From Streptomyces sp. A1277 (GTDB lineage Bacteria; Actinomycetota; Actinomycetes; Streptomycetales; Streptomycetaceae): DNA of 64,000 bases. The DNA is taken from positions 1 through 64,000 of the forward strand of contig NZ_SSBI01000048.1 in assembly GCF_004795015.1 (NCBI RefSeq), in the 5' to 3' direction. Shown in pieces: positions 16,608-25,131 of this stretch. The notes beneath the pieces are model-generated. The model did not search any database. It worked only from the letters and a program-made list of their open reading frames with translations, and had not been told where the DNA came from. Made by a program: the position numbers and the translations under genes. How positions within the stretch are numbered: position 1 is the first letter of the stretch; each line of letters opens with the position of its first letter.

Positions 16608-18086
16608 TCAGGAGTCGTCGTTCGCGCAGACCCGTACGGTGTGCAGCTCCGGGTCCGCCGGATCGGGCAGGTTCATGCCCGCTTCGAGCCCGGTCAGCAG
16701 GTAGCGCAGCACCGGTTCGGTCAGCCGCTCCCCGGGCAGCACCACCGGGATGCCCGGCGGATAGGGCGTGATCATCTCCGCGGCGATCCGTCCCGCGGCC
16801 CGCTCCACCGGGACGTCCTCGGTGGCGGTGAAGTAGGCGTCGCGCGGCAGCCGGGCCTGGTCCATCCGCAGCTCGGACGGGGCGGGGACCGCCACCACGG
16901 GGCCCCGGGGCAGGGAGGGTGCCCGGCGGGCCAGGTCCCGCAGGGCCGTCGTGAGACGCCGCGTCGTCTCCTCGTCGTCCGCATGGGTGAGCTGGGCGCT
17001 GACGCGCCGGTGGTCCATCAGGTGGGTGTCGATGTGGTGGTGCTCGCGCAGCCAGTCCGCCGCCAGGTAGCCGGAGACGCCGAGTTCCTCGATGTCGATG
17101 ATGACCGGCAGCGGGTCGAACCCGGAGCCCGCCCCCGGGCCGCAGAAGTCGTCCCGGTCGTTGACGTGCATGCCGTCGATGGACTCGATCTCCTCGCGCA
17201 CCGAGGCGGCGAGGGCGAGTGCCCGTGACATCAGCGTGCGGCCCTCCCTCACCATCTGCCGCCGCCAGCCGTCCATGCCGGCGTACAGCAGCACGGACGG
17301 GCTGGTCGTCCCCAGCAGGTCCGCCCGGGACGCCAGCGTGTCGTGGTCGATCAGGTCGCCCCGCAGATGGAACACGGAACCCTGCTCCAGGCCGCTGCCC
17401 ATCTTGTGGATGCTGGTGACGCAGACGTCGGCGCCGGCGTCCATCGCCCATGTCGGCAGGTCCGGGTGGAAGGGCAGATGCGCGCCCCACGCCTCATCGA
17501 CGACCAGCGGACGCGAGCGGCGGTGGCACACCTCGGCGATGGCCCGCAGATTCGCCGACACCCCGTACGGCGTGGGGCTGGTGACCAGGGCGCCCCTCGC
17601 GTCCGGGTGCTCCTCGAAGGCCCGCTCGTAGGCGTCCGGGGACGGCGGGTGCGCGAGGTGCCGTTCGGTGTCCCACTGCGGTTCGATCCACACCGGCTGG
17701 ATGCCGGACAGGATGAGCCCGGAGATCACGGCCTTGTGCGCGTCCCGCCCCACCAGCAGCTTCTCGCCGTGGGCGGCGACGCTCAGCATCGCCGCCTTGA
17801 CCGACAGGGAGCTGCCGCACGTGGAGAAGAACGCGTGCTCCGCGTGCACGGCGTCGGCCATCAGGACCTCCGCGCGCTGCAGCACCCCAGACTTCGTCCG
17901 CCGGTCGTCGAGCCCGCCACTGGCCAGGACGTCCCCCATGAACACGGCGTCCCCGAGCAGGTCCCTGACCTCCGGCGCAGCCCCGCGGGCCTGCTTGTGG
18001 CCCGGGGGAGTGAATCCCAGCTCGTCCCGCTTCCGGTAGGCGGCCAGGGCGTCGAGAACGGGCGCTTCTTCGTGGTTCTTCGGCAT
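16608..18086 (-). CDS. Orn/Lys/Arg decarboxylase family PLP enzyme
   Basis: 492 residues of a fold type I basic amino acid decarboxylase. It shows FTPPGHKQARG, a PLP-binding core with FFSTCGSSLSVKAAMLS, VVDEAWGAHLPFHP (the PLP-nitrogen Asp) and the Schiff-base Lys in TSIHKMGSGLEQGS, then a C-terminal domain ending in ITPYPPGIPVVLPGE. It lacks the N-terminal wing domain of the E. coli enzymes, as in the short Bacillus SpeA/YaaO-like group, so it probably makes a polyamine or diamine. The ATG at 18086 has GGAAGG upstream. It lies 56 bp downstream of the SDR gene on the same strand. Confidence 0.9.
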   Translation of the reverse strand: MPKNHEEAPVLDALAAYRKRDELGFTPPGHKQARGAAPEVRDLLGDAVFMGDVLASGGLDDRRTKSGVLQRAEVLMADAVHAEHAFFSTCGSSLSVKAAMLSVAAHGEKLLVGRDAHKAVISGLILSGIQPVWIEPQWDTERHLAHPPSPDAYERAFEEHPDARGALVTSPTPYGVSANLRAIAEVCHRRSRPLVVDEAWGAHLPFHPDLPTWAMDAGADVCVTSIHKMGSGLEQGSVFHLRGDLIDHDTLASRADLLGTTSPSVLLYAGMDGWRRQMVREGRTLMSRALALAASVREEIESIDGMHVNDRDDFCGPGAGSGFDPLPVIIDIEELGVSGYLAADWLREHHHIDTHLMDHRRVSAQLTHADDEETTRRLTTALRDLARRAPSLPRGPVVAVPAPSELRMDQARLPRDAYFTATEDVPVERAAGRIAAEMITPYPPGIPVVLPGERLTEPVLRYLLTGLEAGMNLPDPADPELHTVRVCANDDS

Positions 18087-18142
18087 ACGGGCCGCCTTCC
18101 CATGGTCGCCCCCGCCAATCACACGCCGCGCTGCCCGCGAAG

Positions 18143-19030
18143 TCAGGGAAGGGGCGTGCCGCCCGTGGCGTTCACGATTTCCCCGGTGATGAAACTCGCG
18201 TTCGCCGAGGCCAGGAACACGTACGCCGGAGCCATCTCGGCCGGCTGGGCGGGGCGCCCGAGCGGGCTCTGCTTCCCGAACTCCTTGGTGTCGGGCAGCG
18301 TCGCCGGAATCAGCGGCGTCCACACCGGGCCCGGGGCCACCGCGTTGACGCGGATGCCGTCGGAGGCCAGCATCTGCGCGAGGCCGTGGGTGAAGGTGAC
18401 GATGGCGCCCTTGGTCATGGCGTAGTCGAGCAGATGCGGGCTCGGCTTGTACGCCTGCACCGACGTGGTGTTGATGATCGATCCGCCGGCCGGGATGTGC
18501 GGCAGGGCCATCTTGCACAGCCAGAACATCCCGTACAGGTTGGTGCGCATCACCCGGTCGAACTGCTCCGTGGAGATGGCGGCGATGCCGTCGGGCTGGG
18601 CCATCTGGTACGCGGCGTTGTTGACGAGTACGTCGATCCTGCCGAAGTCCTGCACCGCGCGGCCGATCAGCGCGCGGCACTGCTTCTCGTCCCGGATGTC
18701 GCACGCCTCGGTCAGGGCCCGCCGGCCCGCCTCCTCGACCAGGCGGGCCGTCTCCCGCGCGTCGTCCTTCTCGGCGTCGAGATGGGTGATCAGGACATCG
18801 GCCCCCTCGCGGGCGAAGGCCAGGGCGACGGCCCGGCCGATGCCGGAGTCGCCCCCGGTCACGACGGCCTTGCGGTCCTTCAGGAGGCCGTGGCCCCGGT
18901 AGGAGTCCTCGCCGTGGTCGGGCGGCGGGTCCATGGGCCCGGTCCAGCCGGGGTGCTTCTGTTCCTGCTGCGGGAAGTCGGGCTGCGGAAAGCGTTCGGT
19001 GGGGTCCGGGGTGGGGGCGGACTCGGTCAT
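18143..19030 (-). CDS. SDR oxidoreductase with N-terminal extension (YhdF/GSP39-like)
   Basis: 295 residues. The Rossmann motif TGGDSGIG is at 58-65, NNAA is present, and the catalytic Ser-Tyr-Lys lies in INTTSVQAYKPSPHLLDYAM followed by TK. A Pro-rich N-terminal extension (FPQPDFPQQEQKHPG) is typical of the general-stress SDR group. Its start overlaps the P450 stop by 4 bp, so the two should be co-translated. It may oxidise a hydroxyl group introduced by the P450, or act as a stress-type dehydrogenase; which is not decidable from sequence. Confidence 0.9.
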   Translation of the reverse strand: MTESAPTPDPTERFPQPDFPQQEQKHPGWTGPMDPPPDHGEDSYRGHGLLKDRKAVVTGGDSGIGRAVALAFAREGADVLITHLDAEKDDARETARLVEEAGRRALTEACDIRDEKQCRALIGRAVQDFGRIDVLVNNAAYQMAQPDGIAAISTEQFDRVMRTNLYGMFWLCKMALPHIPAGGSIINTTSVQAYKPSPHLLDYAMTKGAIVTFTHGLAQMLASDGIRVNAVAPGPVWTPLIPATLPDTKEFGKQSPLGRPAQPAEMAPAYVFLASANASFITGEIVNATGGTPLP

Positions 19031-20277
19031 GACGCGGCTTCTTCCGTTGCGGTGGTGGGGGAGTGCTGGATGTCCTCGATGACGAACCCGCTGCGGGGCG
19101 CGGTCGGGACGCGGCTCAGCGGGATCGAGAGGTCCTGCTCCGCCACCCGGTACGTGAGGCCGGACAGCAGCTCCGCGAGAGCGGCCAGCAGCGCGAGGGT
19201 GATGTCCTCGCCGGGGCACCGGTGCCCCGTGGCCGGGTCGCCCCCGCCCTGCGGGACGAGCTCATCGGACCTGGGCGGCGCGCCACGGAAACGCGCGGGA
19301 TCGAAGACGTAGGGCCGGGGCCACAGGTCCGGGTCGTGGTTCTGGCCGTACAGGTCCAGGAGCACGAGCGTCCCCGGCCGGATGGTCCGGCCCGCCCATT
19401 CGAGCCGTTCGGCGGCCAGCCCGCCGATGAACGGGGCGAACGGGTAGAAGCGGCGGACCTCCTGCGCGAAGGCGTACGCCGACGCCGGATCGCCGTCCCG
19501 GAGCGCCGCACGGTGTTCGGGCCACCGGTGCAGGGCGTGGGCCGCGAAGGCCGCGAACCAGCTGACCGCGACGGTCGGCCGCAGGATGTTGAGCACCTCG
19601 ACGGCCGCCGTACGGGGATCGAGGAGCGCGCCGTCCGCATCGCGGTGGTGGGCGACGGTACGGAACGGGGTGGCCGGGCCGGCGTCGCCGCTCTCGCGCT
19701 CCGCCTCGATCAGGCGGGCCAGGCGCTTCTCCTGCCGGCGCCGGGCCCGGCGGGCGCGCAGATGCCGTGGCCCGGCGGTCGCGAAGCCGTCCACCATGGC
19801 CACGAGGTCACGGGCCGTCCCGTCCGCCTCCGCCTCCGGCAGCGGGACGCCCGCCCAGGCGTGGACGGCGCGGGTGAGCACCCCCGCGGCCTCGTCGAAC
19901 AGCACGATCCGGCCCCGGTCCGCCCACCCGGCGACGGCTCCGTCCCACTCCCGGACCACCTGGTCGGTCAGGGACTTCACCCCCACCGGATCCTTCAGCA
20001 GGTGGAGGAACATGCCCTTGCGCACCCGGTGGTGCTCACCGTCCAGGGTGTGTACGGCGCCCTGGCCGAACAGTGTGTCGATGACCGGTTCGGGCAGCGC
20101 CCCGTGCCGGTGGATGTGCTTCTCGTCGTAGAAGAAGCGCACGGCGGCAGGGCCGTGCAGGGCGATGGCCCGCTTGCCGAGCAGACGGGTGCGGACGGGC
20201 GCTCCGCCGCTGCTCCGCCGCCGGTCGGGCAGCCACGCGTAGCCCCGGAGCAGAAGGGACAGGGTGCTGTCGACCAT
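19027..20277 (-). CDS. Cytochrome P450, CYP152-like fatty acid peroxygenase
   Basis: 416 residues. The heme Cys lies in GHRCPGEDIT. The I-helix has NILRPTVAVSW, matching the Arg-Pro signature of CYP152 peroxygenases (P450 BSbeta, SPalpha, OleT) in place of the usual acid-Thr pair. Such enzymes use hydrogen peroxide and a fatty acid carboxylate to give alpha- or beta-hydroxy acids or terminal alkenes, without redox partners; none is encoded nearby. His at the OleT-type position cannot be judged safely here. The ATG at 20277 has ACGGAGA upstream. It is the first gene of the P450-SDR-decarboxylase set. Confidence 0.88.
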   Translation of the reverse strand: MVDSTLSLLLRGYAWLPDRRRSSGGAPVRTRLLGKRAIALHGPAAVRFFYDEKHIHRHGALPEPVIDTLFGQGAVHTLDGEHHRVRKGMFLHLLKDPVGVKSLTDQVVREWDGAVAGWADRGRIVLFDEAAGVLTRAVHAWAGVPLPEAEADGTARDLVAMVDGFATAGPRHLRARRARRRQEKRLARLIEAERESGDAGPATPFRTVAHHRDADGALLDPRTAAVEVLNILRPTVAVSWFAAFAAHALHRWPEHRAALRDGDPASAYAFAQEVRRFYPFAPFIGGLAAERLEWAGRTIRPGTLVLLDLYGQNHDPDLWPRPYVFDPARFRGAPPRSDELVPQGGGDPATGHRCPGEDITLALLAALAELLSGLTYRVAEQDLSIPLSRVPTAPRSGFVIEDIQHSPTTATEEAAS

Positions 20278-20661
20278 GAAGTCTCCGTAGGACAGGGATG
20301 AGGGGGTCCGTGCGGCGGCGGAACGCCCGGGGCGGGGCCACCGGTGCCCTGCCGTCGATCCTGGGCGCACCGGGGCCGGCGCGCGACTCGGAATCCGCTG
20401 GACGGCGCTGCGGCTGTTGTCCCAACCGGCAGCGCCTGCTCCCGCGTACGCCGGGAGCCTGGCCAGCCGGGTACCCGTACCGCCCCTGGACATGCGGGAC
20501 CGGCCGGGTGTTTTCGTCCCCCCGGAGACCGGCGACGGCCCACGCGGATTGAATCGGTCATTCCGGTTGAAGCCGCATTACCTGGGAACCCGTCGCACGG
20601 AACGGCTGAGCGGGTGAGCCGCACAGGACGAAGCCGGACTATCGGGAGGAACAGGGGAAAC
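20278..20661. other. 384-bp divergent intergenic region
   Basis: The gap separates the minus-strand P450 gene from the plus-strand small basic protein gene. It is GC-rich to about 20530, then richer in A/T (GATTGAATC, GGTTGAAG, GCATTACC around 20550-20580), where a promoter is likely. A GGGTAC/GTACCC pair sits at 20469-20476. I see no gene. Confidence 0.4.
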
Positions 20662-20841
20662 ATGGGAAGGCGTGCCGAAATCGTCCGTGCCCTGGCCCTG
20701 AGGGCCAGGGCGGCGAAACTCAAGTCGGACGGCGCCGCGCTGGGCGACGAGGGCCTGAAGGCGCGGGGACGCCGGCGGGAAGCCGCCGGGCGGGCCGCCC
20801 GGACCGACGCCGGCGCCACGCGGCGCACGGCCGGCCACTGA
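20662..20841 (+). CDS. Small basic CsbD-like protein
   Basis: 59 residues, strongly basic. The central part, ALGDEGLKARGRRREAAGRA, echoes the repeat of CsbD stress proteins (GDE-L-AEGK-DQ-KGK) but with Arg replacing most acidic residues, so the match is weak. AGGGGAAA precedes the ATG at 20662. It lies 42 bp upstream of the alcohol dehydrogenase gene on the same strand, so the two may be co-transcribed. A misprediction is possible. Confidence 0.5.
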   Translation: MGRRAEIVRALALRARAAKLKSDGAALGDEGLKARGRRREAAGRAARTDAGATRRTAGH

Positions 20842-20883
20842 ACCGGCGGCGCAGCCGTCACCGCACAGCGAGGAGATGACCCA

Positions 20884-22068
20884 ATGCGTGCACTGACCTG
20901 GCAAGGAAAGCGCGATGTCCGCGTCGAGACCGTTCCCGACCCGGTCATCCAGGACCCGACCGACATCATCGTCCGCGTCACCTCGACGGGGGTCTGTGGA
21001 TCGGACCTCCACCTGTACGAAGTGCTCGGCCCCTACCTCGACGCCGGGGACATCCTGGGGCACGAGGCGATGGGCATCGTGGAGGTCACGGGCCCCGAGG
21101 TGACCGCCGTGGCACCGGGTGACCGGGTCGTGATCCCGTTCAACGTCTCCTGCGGTACCTGCTTCATGTGTGAGAAGGGCCTGCACTCGCAGTGCGAGAC
21201 CACTCAGGTGAAGGAGTACGGCACCGGGGCCTCGCTCTTCGGATACACCAAGCTCTACGGGCAGGTGCCCGGCGGACAGGCCGAGCTGATGTGGGTCCCC
21301 TTCGGCAACACCCTGCCCATCAAGGTGCCCGAAGGCCCGCAGGACGACCGCTTCGTCTACCTCTCCGACGTCCTGCCCACCGCCTGGCAGGCCGTCGAGT
21401 ACGCCGACATCCCGCCCGGCGGCAGCGTCACCGTCCTCGGCCTCGGGCCGATCGGCGACATGGCGGCCAGGATCGCCCTGCACCGGGGCGCGGGCCTCGT
21501 CATCGGCGTGGACCTCGTCCACGAACGCCTCGCCCGCGCGGCGGCGCGTGGCGTCCAGGTGCTGGACCTGGGCCGTTACGGGAAGGACCTGCCGCAGGCG
21601 GTCCGGGACCTCACGGACGGCCGTGGCACCGACGCGGTCATCGACGCCGTCGGCATGGAGGCCCACGGCGCACCGCTCGGCAAGGCGGGCCAGTGGGCCA
21701 CCGGACTCCTCCCCGACGCGGCTGCCCGCAAGCTGATGGAACGCGCGGGCATCGACCGCCTCACCGCCCTCTTCACCGCGATCGACGTGGTGCGCCGGGG
21801 CGGCACGATCTCGGTGTCCGGTGTGTACGGGGGCGCGGCCGACCCGCTGCCCCTGCTCACCCTGTTCGACAAGCAGATCCAGCTGCGGATGGGCCAGGCG
21901 AACGTCAAGCGCTGGGTGCCCGACATCCTGCCGCTGCTCGGCGACGACGACCCGCTGGGCGTGGACGGCTTCGCCACGCACCACCTGCCACTGGAGGACG
22001 CCCCGGAGGCGTACGCCACCTTCCAGGCGAAGGCCGACGGCATGGTCAAGACACTCCTGCGGCCCTGA
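20884..22068 (+). CDS. Zinc-dependent alcohol dehydrogenase (MDR; formaldehyde dehydrogenase-like)
   Basis: 394 residues. Catalytic zinc ligands are Cys38 (GVCGSDLH) and His60-Glu61 (GHEAMG); structural zinc ligands are Cys90, 93, 96 and 104. The Rossmann GLGPIG is near residue 182. The long insertion and LHSQCETTQVKEYGTGASLFGYTK resemble glutathione-independent formaldehyde or threonine-type dehydrogenases. The ATG at 20884 has GAGGAG upstream. It oxidises an alcohol or aldehyde with NAD(P); the substrate is unknown. An epimerase gene follows 49 bp downstream. Confidence 0.92.
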   Translation: MRALTWQGKRDVRVETVPDPVIQDPTDIIVRVTSTGVCGSDLHLYEVLGPYLDAGDILGHEAMGIVEVTGPEVTAVAPGDRVVIPFNVSCGTCFMCEKGLHSQCETTQVKEYGTGASLFGYTKLYGQVPGGQAELMWVPFGNTLPIKVPEGPQDDRFVYLSDVLPTAWQAVEYADIPPGGSVTVLGLGPIGDMAARIALHRGAGLVIGVDLVHERLARAAARGVQVLDLGRYGKDLPQAVRDLTDGRGTDAVIDAVGMEAHGAPLGKAGQWATGLLPDAAARKLMERAGIDRLTALFTAIDVVRRGGTISVSGVYGGAADPLPLLTLFDKQIQLRMGQANVKRWVPDILPLLGDDDPLGVDGFATHHLPLEDAPEAYATFQAKADGMVKTLLRP

Positions 22069-22117
22069 GCCGGCGCCCAGCCGCAGAAGACCCGGGGGGC
22101 GACGTACGGAAGGAGTA

Positions 22118-23158
22118 ATGGTGAGCGCATCGCAAGGACTGCGCGTCGTGGTCACGGGCGCGACCGGGAACGTGGGAACCAGCCTCGTCCGGGCCCTGTC
22201 GCAGGACCCGGAGGTGGACTCGGTCCTGGGCCTGGCCCGGCGGCTGCCCGACCTCACCCTGCCCGGCGTGGAATGGGGCAGGGTCGATCTCTCCCGCCCC
22301 GACAGCGCGAGGACGCTCGCCTCCCTGCTGGCGGGCGCGGACGCCGTCGTCCACCTCGCCTGGCGCTTCCAGCCGACGCACGATCCCGTCGTCACCTGGC
22401 GGAGCAACGTCGAGGGCTCCCTGCGGGTCTTCGACGCGGTGCGCACGGCGGGCGTGCCGTCCCTGGTCCACGCCTCGTCGGTGGGCGCCTACTCGCCCGG
22501 CCCGAAGCGGGAGCCGGGGGTCGACGAGCAGTGGCCGACCCACGGGTGGCCCGATGCCGCCTACTGCCGGGAGAAGGCGTACCTGGAGCGGGTCCTCGAC
22601 ACCTTCGAGCTGCGCCACCCGCAGATCCGGGTGGCGCGGATGAGGCCCGGCTTCCTGTTCAAGGAGACGGCGGCCCCCGAACAGCGGCGCATCTTCGGCG
22701 GCAAGTACCTCCCCGGAGTGCTGCTCCGCCCGGACCTGCTGCCGTTCGTACCCGACCTGGAGGGGCTGAGGTTTCAGGTGCTGCACACGGACGACGCGGC
22801 CGAGGCATACCGGCTCGCCGTGCTGGGTGACGTGCGCGGCCCCTTCAACCTGGCCGCCGACACCGTCACCGACGCCCGCGCGCTCGGGGAACTCCTCGAC
22901 GCCCGCGTGGTGCGCGCGCCCGTGCCGCTGGTGCGCGGTGCGCTGGCGACGGCCTGGCACGCGCGGGCGGTCCCGGCGTCGCCGCACCTCTTCGACGCCG
23001 TGCTGCGGCTTCCGGTCATGGACTGCGCGCGGGCCCGCGAGGAGCTGGGCTGGCGGCCGCGGTACTCGGCCTCCGAGGCGCTGAACGCCTTCCTGCACGG
23101 CGTCGTCAGCGGGGAGGGCGAGGCGACCGCCCCGCTGGCCGGCAGCCGGTGGAGCTGA
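22118..23158 (+). CDS. NAD-dependent epimerase/dehydratase (extended SDR)
   Basis: 346 residues. The N-terminal Rossmann motif is TGATGNVG (about 13-20), followed by DAVVHLAWRF, the catalytic-region Ser in VHASSVGAY, and a YCREK motif in place of YxxxK (Tyr-Cys-Arg-Glu-Lys). GGAAGGAG lies right upstream of ATG 22118, with GTG 22121 as an alternative start. Its stop overlaps the ATG of the UdgX-like remnant (TGATG). The substrate is unknown; it may act on a nucleotide sugar or another NAD-linked metabolite. Confidence 0.88.
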   Translation: MVSASQGLRVVVTGATGNVGTSLVRALSQDPEVDSVLGLARRLPDLTLPGVEWGRVDLSRPDSARTLASLLAGADAVVHLAWRFQPTHDPVVTWRSNVEGSLRVFDAVRTAGVPSLVHASSVGAYSPGPKREPGVDEQWPTHGWPDAAYCREKAYLERVLDTFELRHPQIRVARMRPGFLFKETAAPEQRRIFGGKYLPGVLLRPDLLPFVPDLEGLRFQVLHTDDAAEAYRLAVLGDVRGPFNLAADTVTDARALGELLDARVVRAPVPLVRGALATAWHARAVPASPHLFDAVLRLPVMDCARAREELGWRPRYSASEALNAFLHGVVSGEGEATAPLAGSRWS

Positions 23159-23325
23159 TGAGCGCCGCCCCGGAACGTACGGACGGCGCCCTCCCCTACG
23201 TCCCGGCCCGCGAGAAGGTGGCGGCACTGCGGGGCGCGGCGGCCGGCTGCCGCGGCTGCCCGCTGTACGAGGACGCGACGCAGACGGTGTCCGGGGCGGG
23301 GCCCGGCCATCGGTTCCTATGGTGA
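23158..23325 (+). pseudogene. Truncated UdgX/family-4-like uracil-DNA glycosylase N-terminus
   Basis: A 55-residue frame starting MSAAPERTDGALPYVPA and ending GAGPGHRFLW before a TGA. Residues 20-47, with GAAAGCRGCPLYEDATQTV, match the start of UdgX and family 4 uracil-DNA glycosylases, including the first CxxC pair of their 4Fe-4S cluster. Everything downstream is missing: no GEQPGDQED motif, no KRRIH loop and no second cysteine pair is found before the isochorismatase-type gene. The ATG overlaps the epimerase stop, so the ancestor was probably translationally coupled. It is unlikely to be functional. Confidence 0.7.
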
Positions 23326-23383
23326 AGCGTGTGCCGGACCCGCGCGGGACGACAGTTCGCCATGAAACCGGACGGATGCCACC

Positions 23384-23929
23384 ATGAAAGTCATGTCACG
23401 CAAGGCGCTGATCGTCATCGACATGATCAACCCCTACGACCACAAGGACGCCGAACAGCTCCTCCCCTCCGCCGAGCGGGCCGTCCCGGTCATCACGCGC
23501 ATGCTGGAGGCGGCCCGCCGGAGCGGGACGCATGTGATCTACGTCAACGACAACTTCGGTGACTGGCGCTCCCACCACGGCGAGATCGTCGACGCGGCCA
23601 TGGCCGGCGTCCGCCCCGACCTGGTCGAACCGCTGCGGCCGGACGACGACTCGCTCTTCGTGGTGAAGGCCCGGCACTCGATCTTCTACGAAACCCCCCT
23701 GCCGTATCTGCTCCACCAACTGGGCGTCGACCACCTCGTCCTGACCGGCCAGGTGACGGAGCAGTGCATCCTCTACTCGGCGCTCGACGCGCACATCCGC
23801 CATATGGACCTGACGATTGCGCGGGACGGAGTGGCCCACATCTACGCCGACCTCGCCGACGCCGCCCTGCGGATGACGGAACGCAACATGGGTGCCCGGG
23901 TGAGCGCGGCCGAAGAGATCGCGCTCTGA
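23384..23929 (+). CDS. Isochorismatase-family cysteine hydrolase
   Basis: 181 residues. The catalytic triad is visible: Asp13 (LIVIDMINPYDH), Lys95 (FVVKARHSIF) and Cys128 (LTGQVTEQCILYS, with the preceding cis-peptide-type VT). Family members hydrolyse isochorismate, nicotinamide, or carbamoyl and other amides. Without an associated pathway the substrate is open; nicotinamidase-like activity is possible. ATG 23384 or ATG 23393 could be the start; neither has a strong ribosome site. The HAD gene follows after 34 bp. Confidence 0.9.
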   Translation: MKVMSRKALIVIDMINPYDHKDAEQLLPSAERAVPVITRMLEAARRSGTHVIYVNDNFGDWRSHHGEIVDAAMAGVRPDLVEPLRPDDDSLFVVKARHSIFYETPLPYLLHQLGVDHLVLTGQVTEQCILYSALDAHIRHMDLTIARDGVAHIYADLADAALRMTERNMGARVSAAEEIAL

Positions 23930-23963
23930 TGCCGGCAGCTCACGCAGAACCGAAAGGACCCCG

Positions 23964-24632
23964 ATGACGCGCGCCGCCCTGTTCGATGTGGACGGAACCC
24001 TGGTCGACACCAACTACCTGCATGTCACCTCGTGGTGGGAGGCGTTCCGGCAGGCCGGCCACACCGTGGCGATGCCCGCGATCCACCGGGCTGTCGGCCT
24101 CGGCTCCGACGACCTCATCGACCATCTGCTGGGCCCCGGCCGGGACCGGGACCAGGACGCGGGGATCAGTGCCACGCACTCCGCCCTGTACGCCACGTAC
24201 TTCGAGCGCCTGCCCCCGCTGGAAGGAGCGGCGGACCTGCTGCGCGCTGTGGCCGGGCAGGGCTGGACGGTCGTCCTGGCCACCTCCGCGTCCGGCCCCG
24301 AGCTCCAGGCCCTGCGCCGGGCGCTCGACGCCGACGACGTCATCGCCGGCACCGCCAGTTCCGACGACGTGGACGAGGGCAAGCCCGCTCCGGCGCCCAT
24401 CCGCCACGCCATGGAGATCGCCGGGGCCACCAGCGAGGAGACCGTGTACGTGGGGGACTCCGTCTGGGACATGGAGGCGGCGACCCGGGCCTCGGTGGCC
24501 GCCGTGGGCCTCCTGTCGGGCGGAATCCCCCGGGCGGACCTGGAGTCGGCCGGGGCCGTGGAGGTCTACCGGGGTCCGGCCGACCTCCTGGCCCGTCTCG
24601 ACTCGAGCGTCATCGCCCGCACGCGGACGTAG
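23964..24632 (+). CDS. HAD-family phosphatase (beta-phosphoglucomutase-like subgroup)
   Basis: 222 residues. Motif I is LFDVDGTLVDT (Asp8 nucleophile, Asp10 acid/base), motif II LATSAS, motif III Lys in DEGKPAPAPI, and motif IV VYVGDSVWDMEAA. A four-helix cap lies between motif I and motif II, so it is subclass I of the phosphoglycolate phosphatase/beta-PGM type. It hydrolyses a small phosphate ester, not identified. GAAAGGA precedes ATG 23964. It converges on the VOC gene with only 3 bp between the ends. Confidence 0.92.
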   Translation: MTRAALFDVDGTLVDTNYLHVTSWWEAFRQAGHTVAMPAIHRAVGLGSDDLIDHLLGPGRDRDQDAGISATHSALYATYFERLPPLEGAADLLRAVAGQGWTVVLATSASGPELQALRRALDADDVIAGTASSDDVDEGKPAPAPIRHAMEIAGATSEETVYVGDSVWDMEAATRASVAAVGLLSGGIPRADLESAGAVEVYRGPADLLARLDSSVIARTRT

Positions 24633-24635
24633 GAC

Positions 24636-25007
24636 TCAACTGCGGCACAGGCAGAACGGGTGCCCCACCGGGTCCGCGAAGACGCGGAAGCCGCGCTCGC
24701 CGTTCCGGTCGTCCAGATCGAGCGGTTTCGCCCCCAGCGCGATCACCTCGCGCTGGGCCGACTCCATGTCGGTCACCTTGAAGTCGAGGTGTTCCTGCTG
24801 CGAGTTCCGGTCGCCCCGGGGCCACTCGGGGGGCCGGTAGTCGGGGGCGAGCTGAAAGGCGAGGCGTGCGCCGCCCGGCACGTAGAGGTCGTACCAGCGG
24901 TCGTGCTCCCGCTTCACCTCGCCGCCCAGGACCTTCTGGTAAAAGGTGGCGAGTGCCTCGGGGTCGGGGCAGTCGAGGGCGACCAGGCAGTACGTCGCGA
25001 CAGCCAT
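24636..25007 (-). CDS. Single-domain VOC family protein
   Basis: 123 residues, one VOC module pair: VALDCPDPEALATFYQKVLGG at the start, EHLDFKVTDMESAQREVIAL in the middle and FRVFADPVGHPFCLCRS at the end. The length is normal for single glyoxalase-like proteins. I chose ATG 25007, which has GAGGAAC upstream. The ligand is unknown. Confidence 0.88.
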   Translation of the reverse strand: MAVATYCLVALDCPDPEALATFYQKVLGGEVKREHDRWYDLYVPGGARLAFQLAPDYRPPEWPRGDRNSQQEHLDFKVTDMESAQREVIALGAKPLDLDDRNGERGFRVFADPVGHPFCLCRS

Positions 25008-25131
25008 CTTGTTCCTCGCTTCCGTGTCGGATCGTCCCCTCCCGGGTTCCGCGTCCACCGCCGAGGAAACGTGTCCCGGATGGCTCCTTCGCCGGACGTT
25101 TCGACCGCCACGGAACGGTAACCCATCCTAT

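Noticed and set aside
20469..20496. GGGTAC on both strands as a SigB promoter for the P450 gene
   Set aside because: GCAT-N15-GGGTAC on the minus strand fits loosely, but GNNT is very common, the site is nearly 200 nt from the start, and GTACCC palindromes occur by chance at this GC content.
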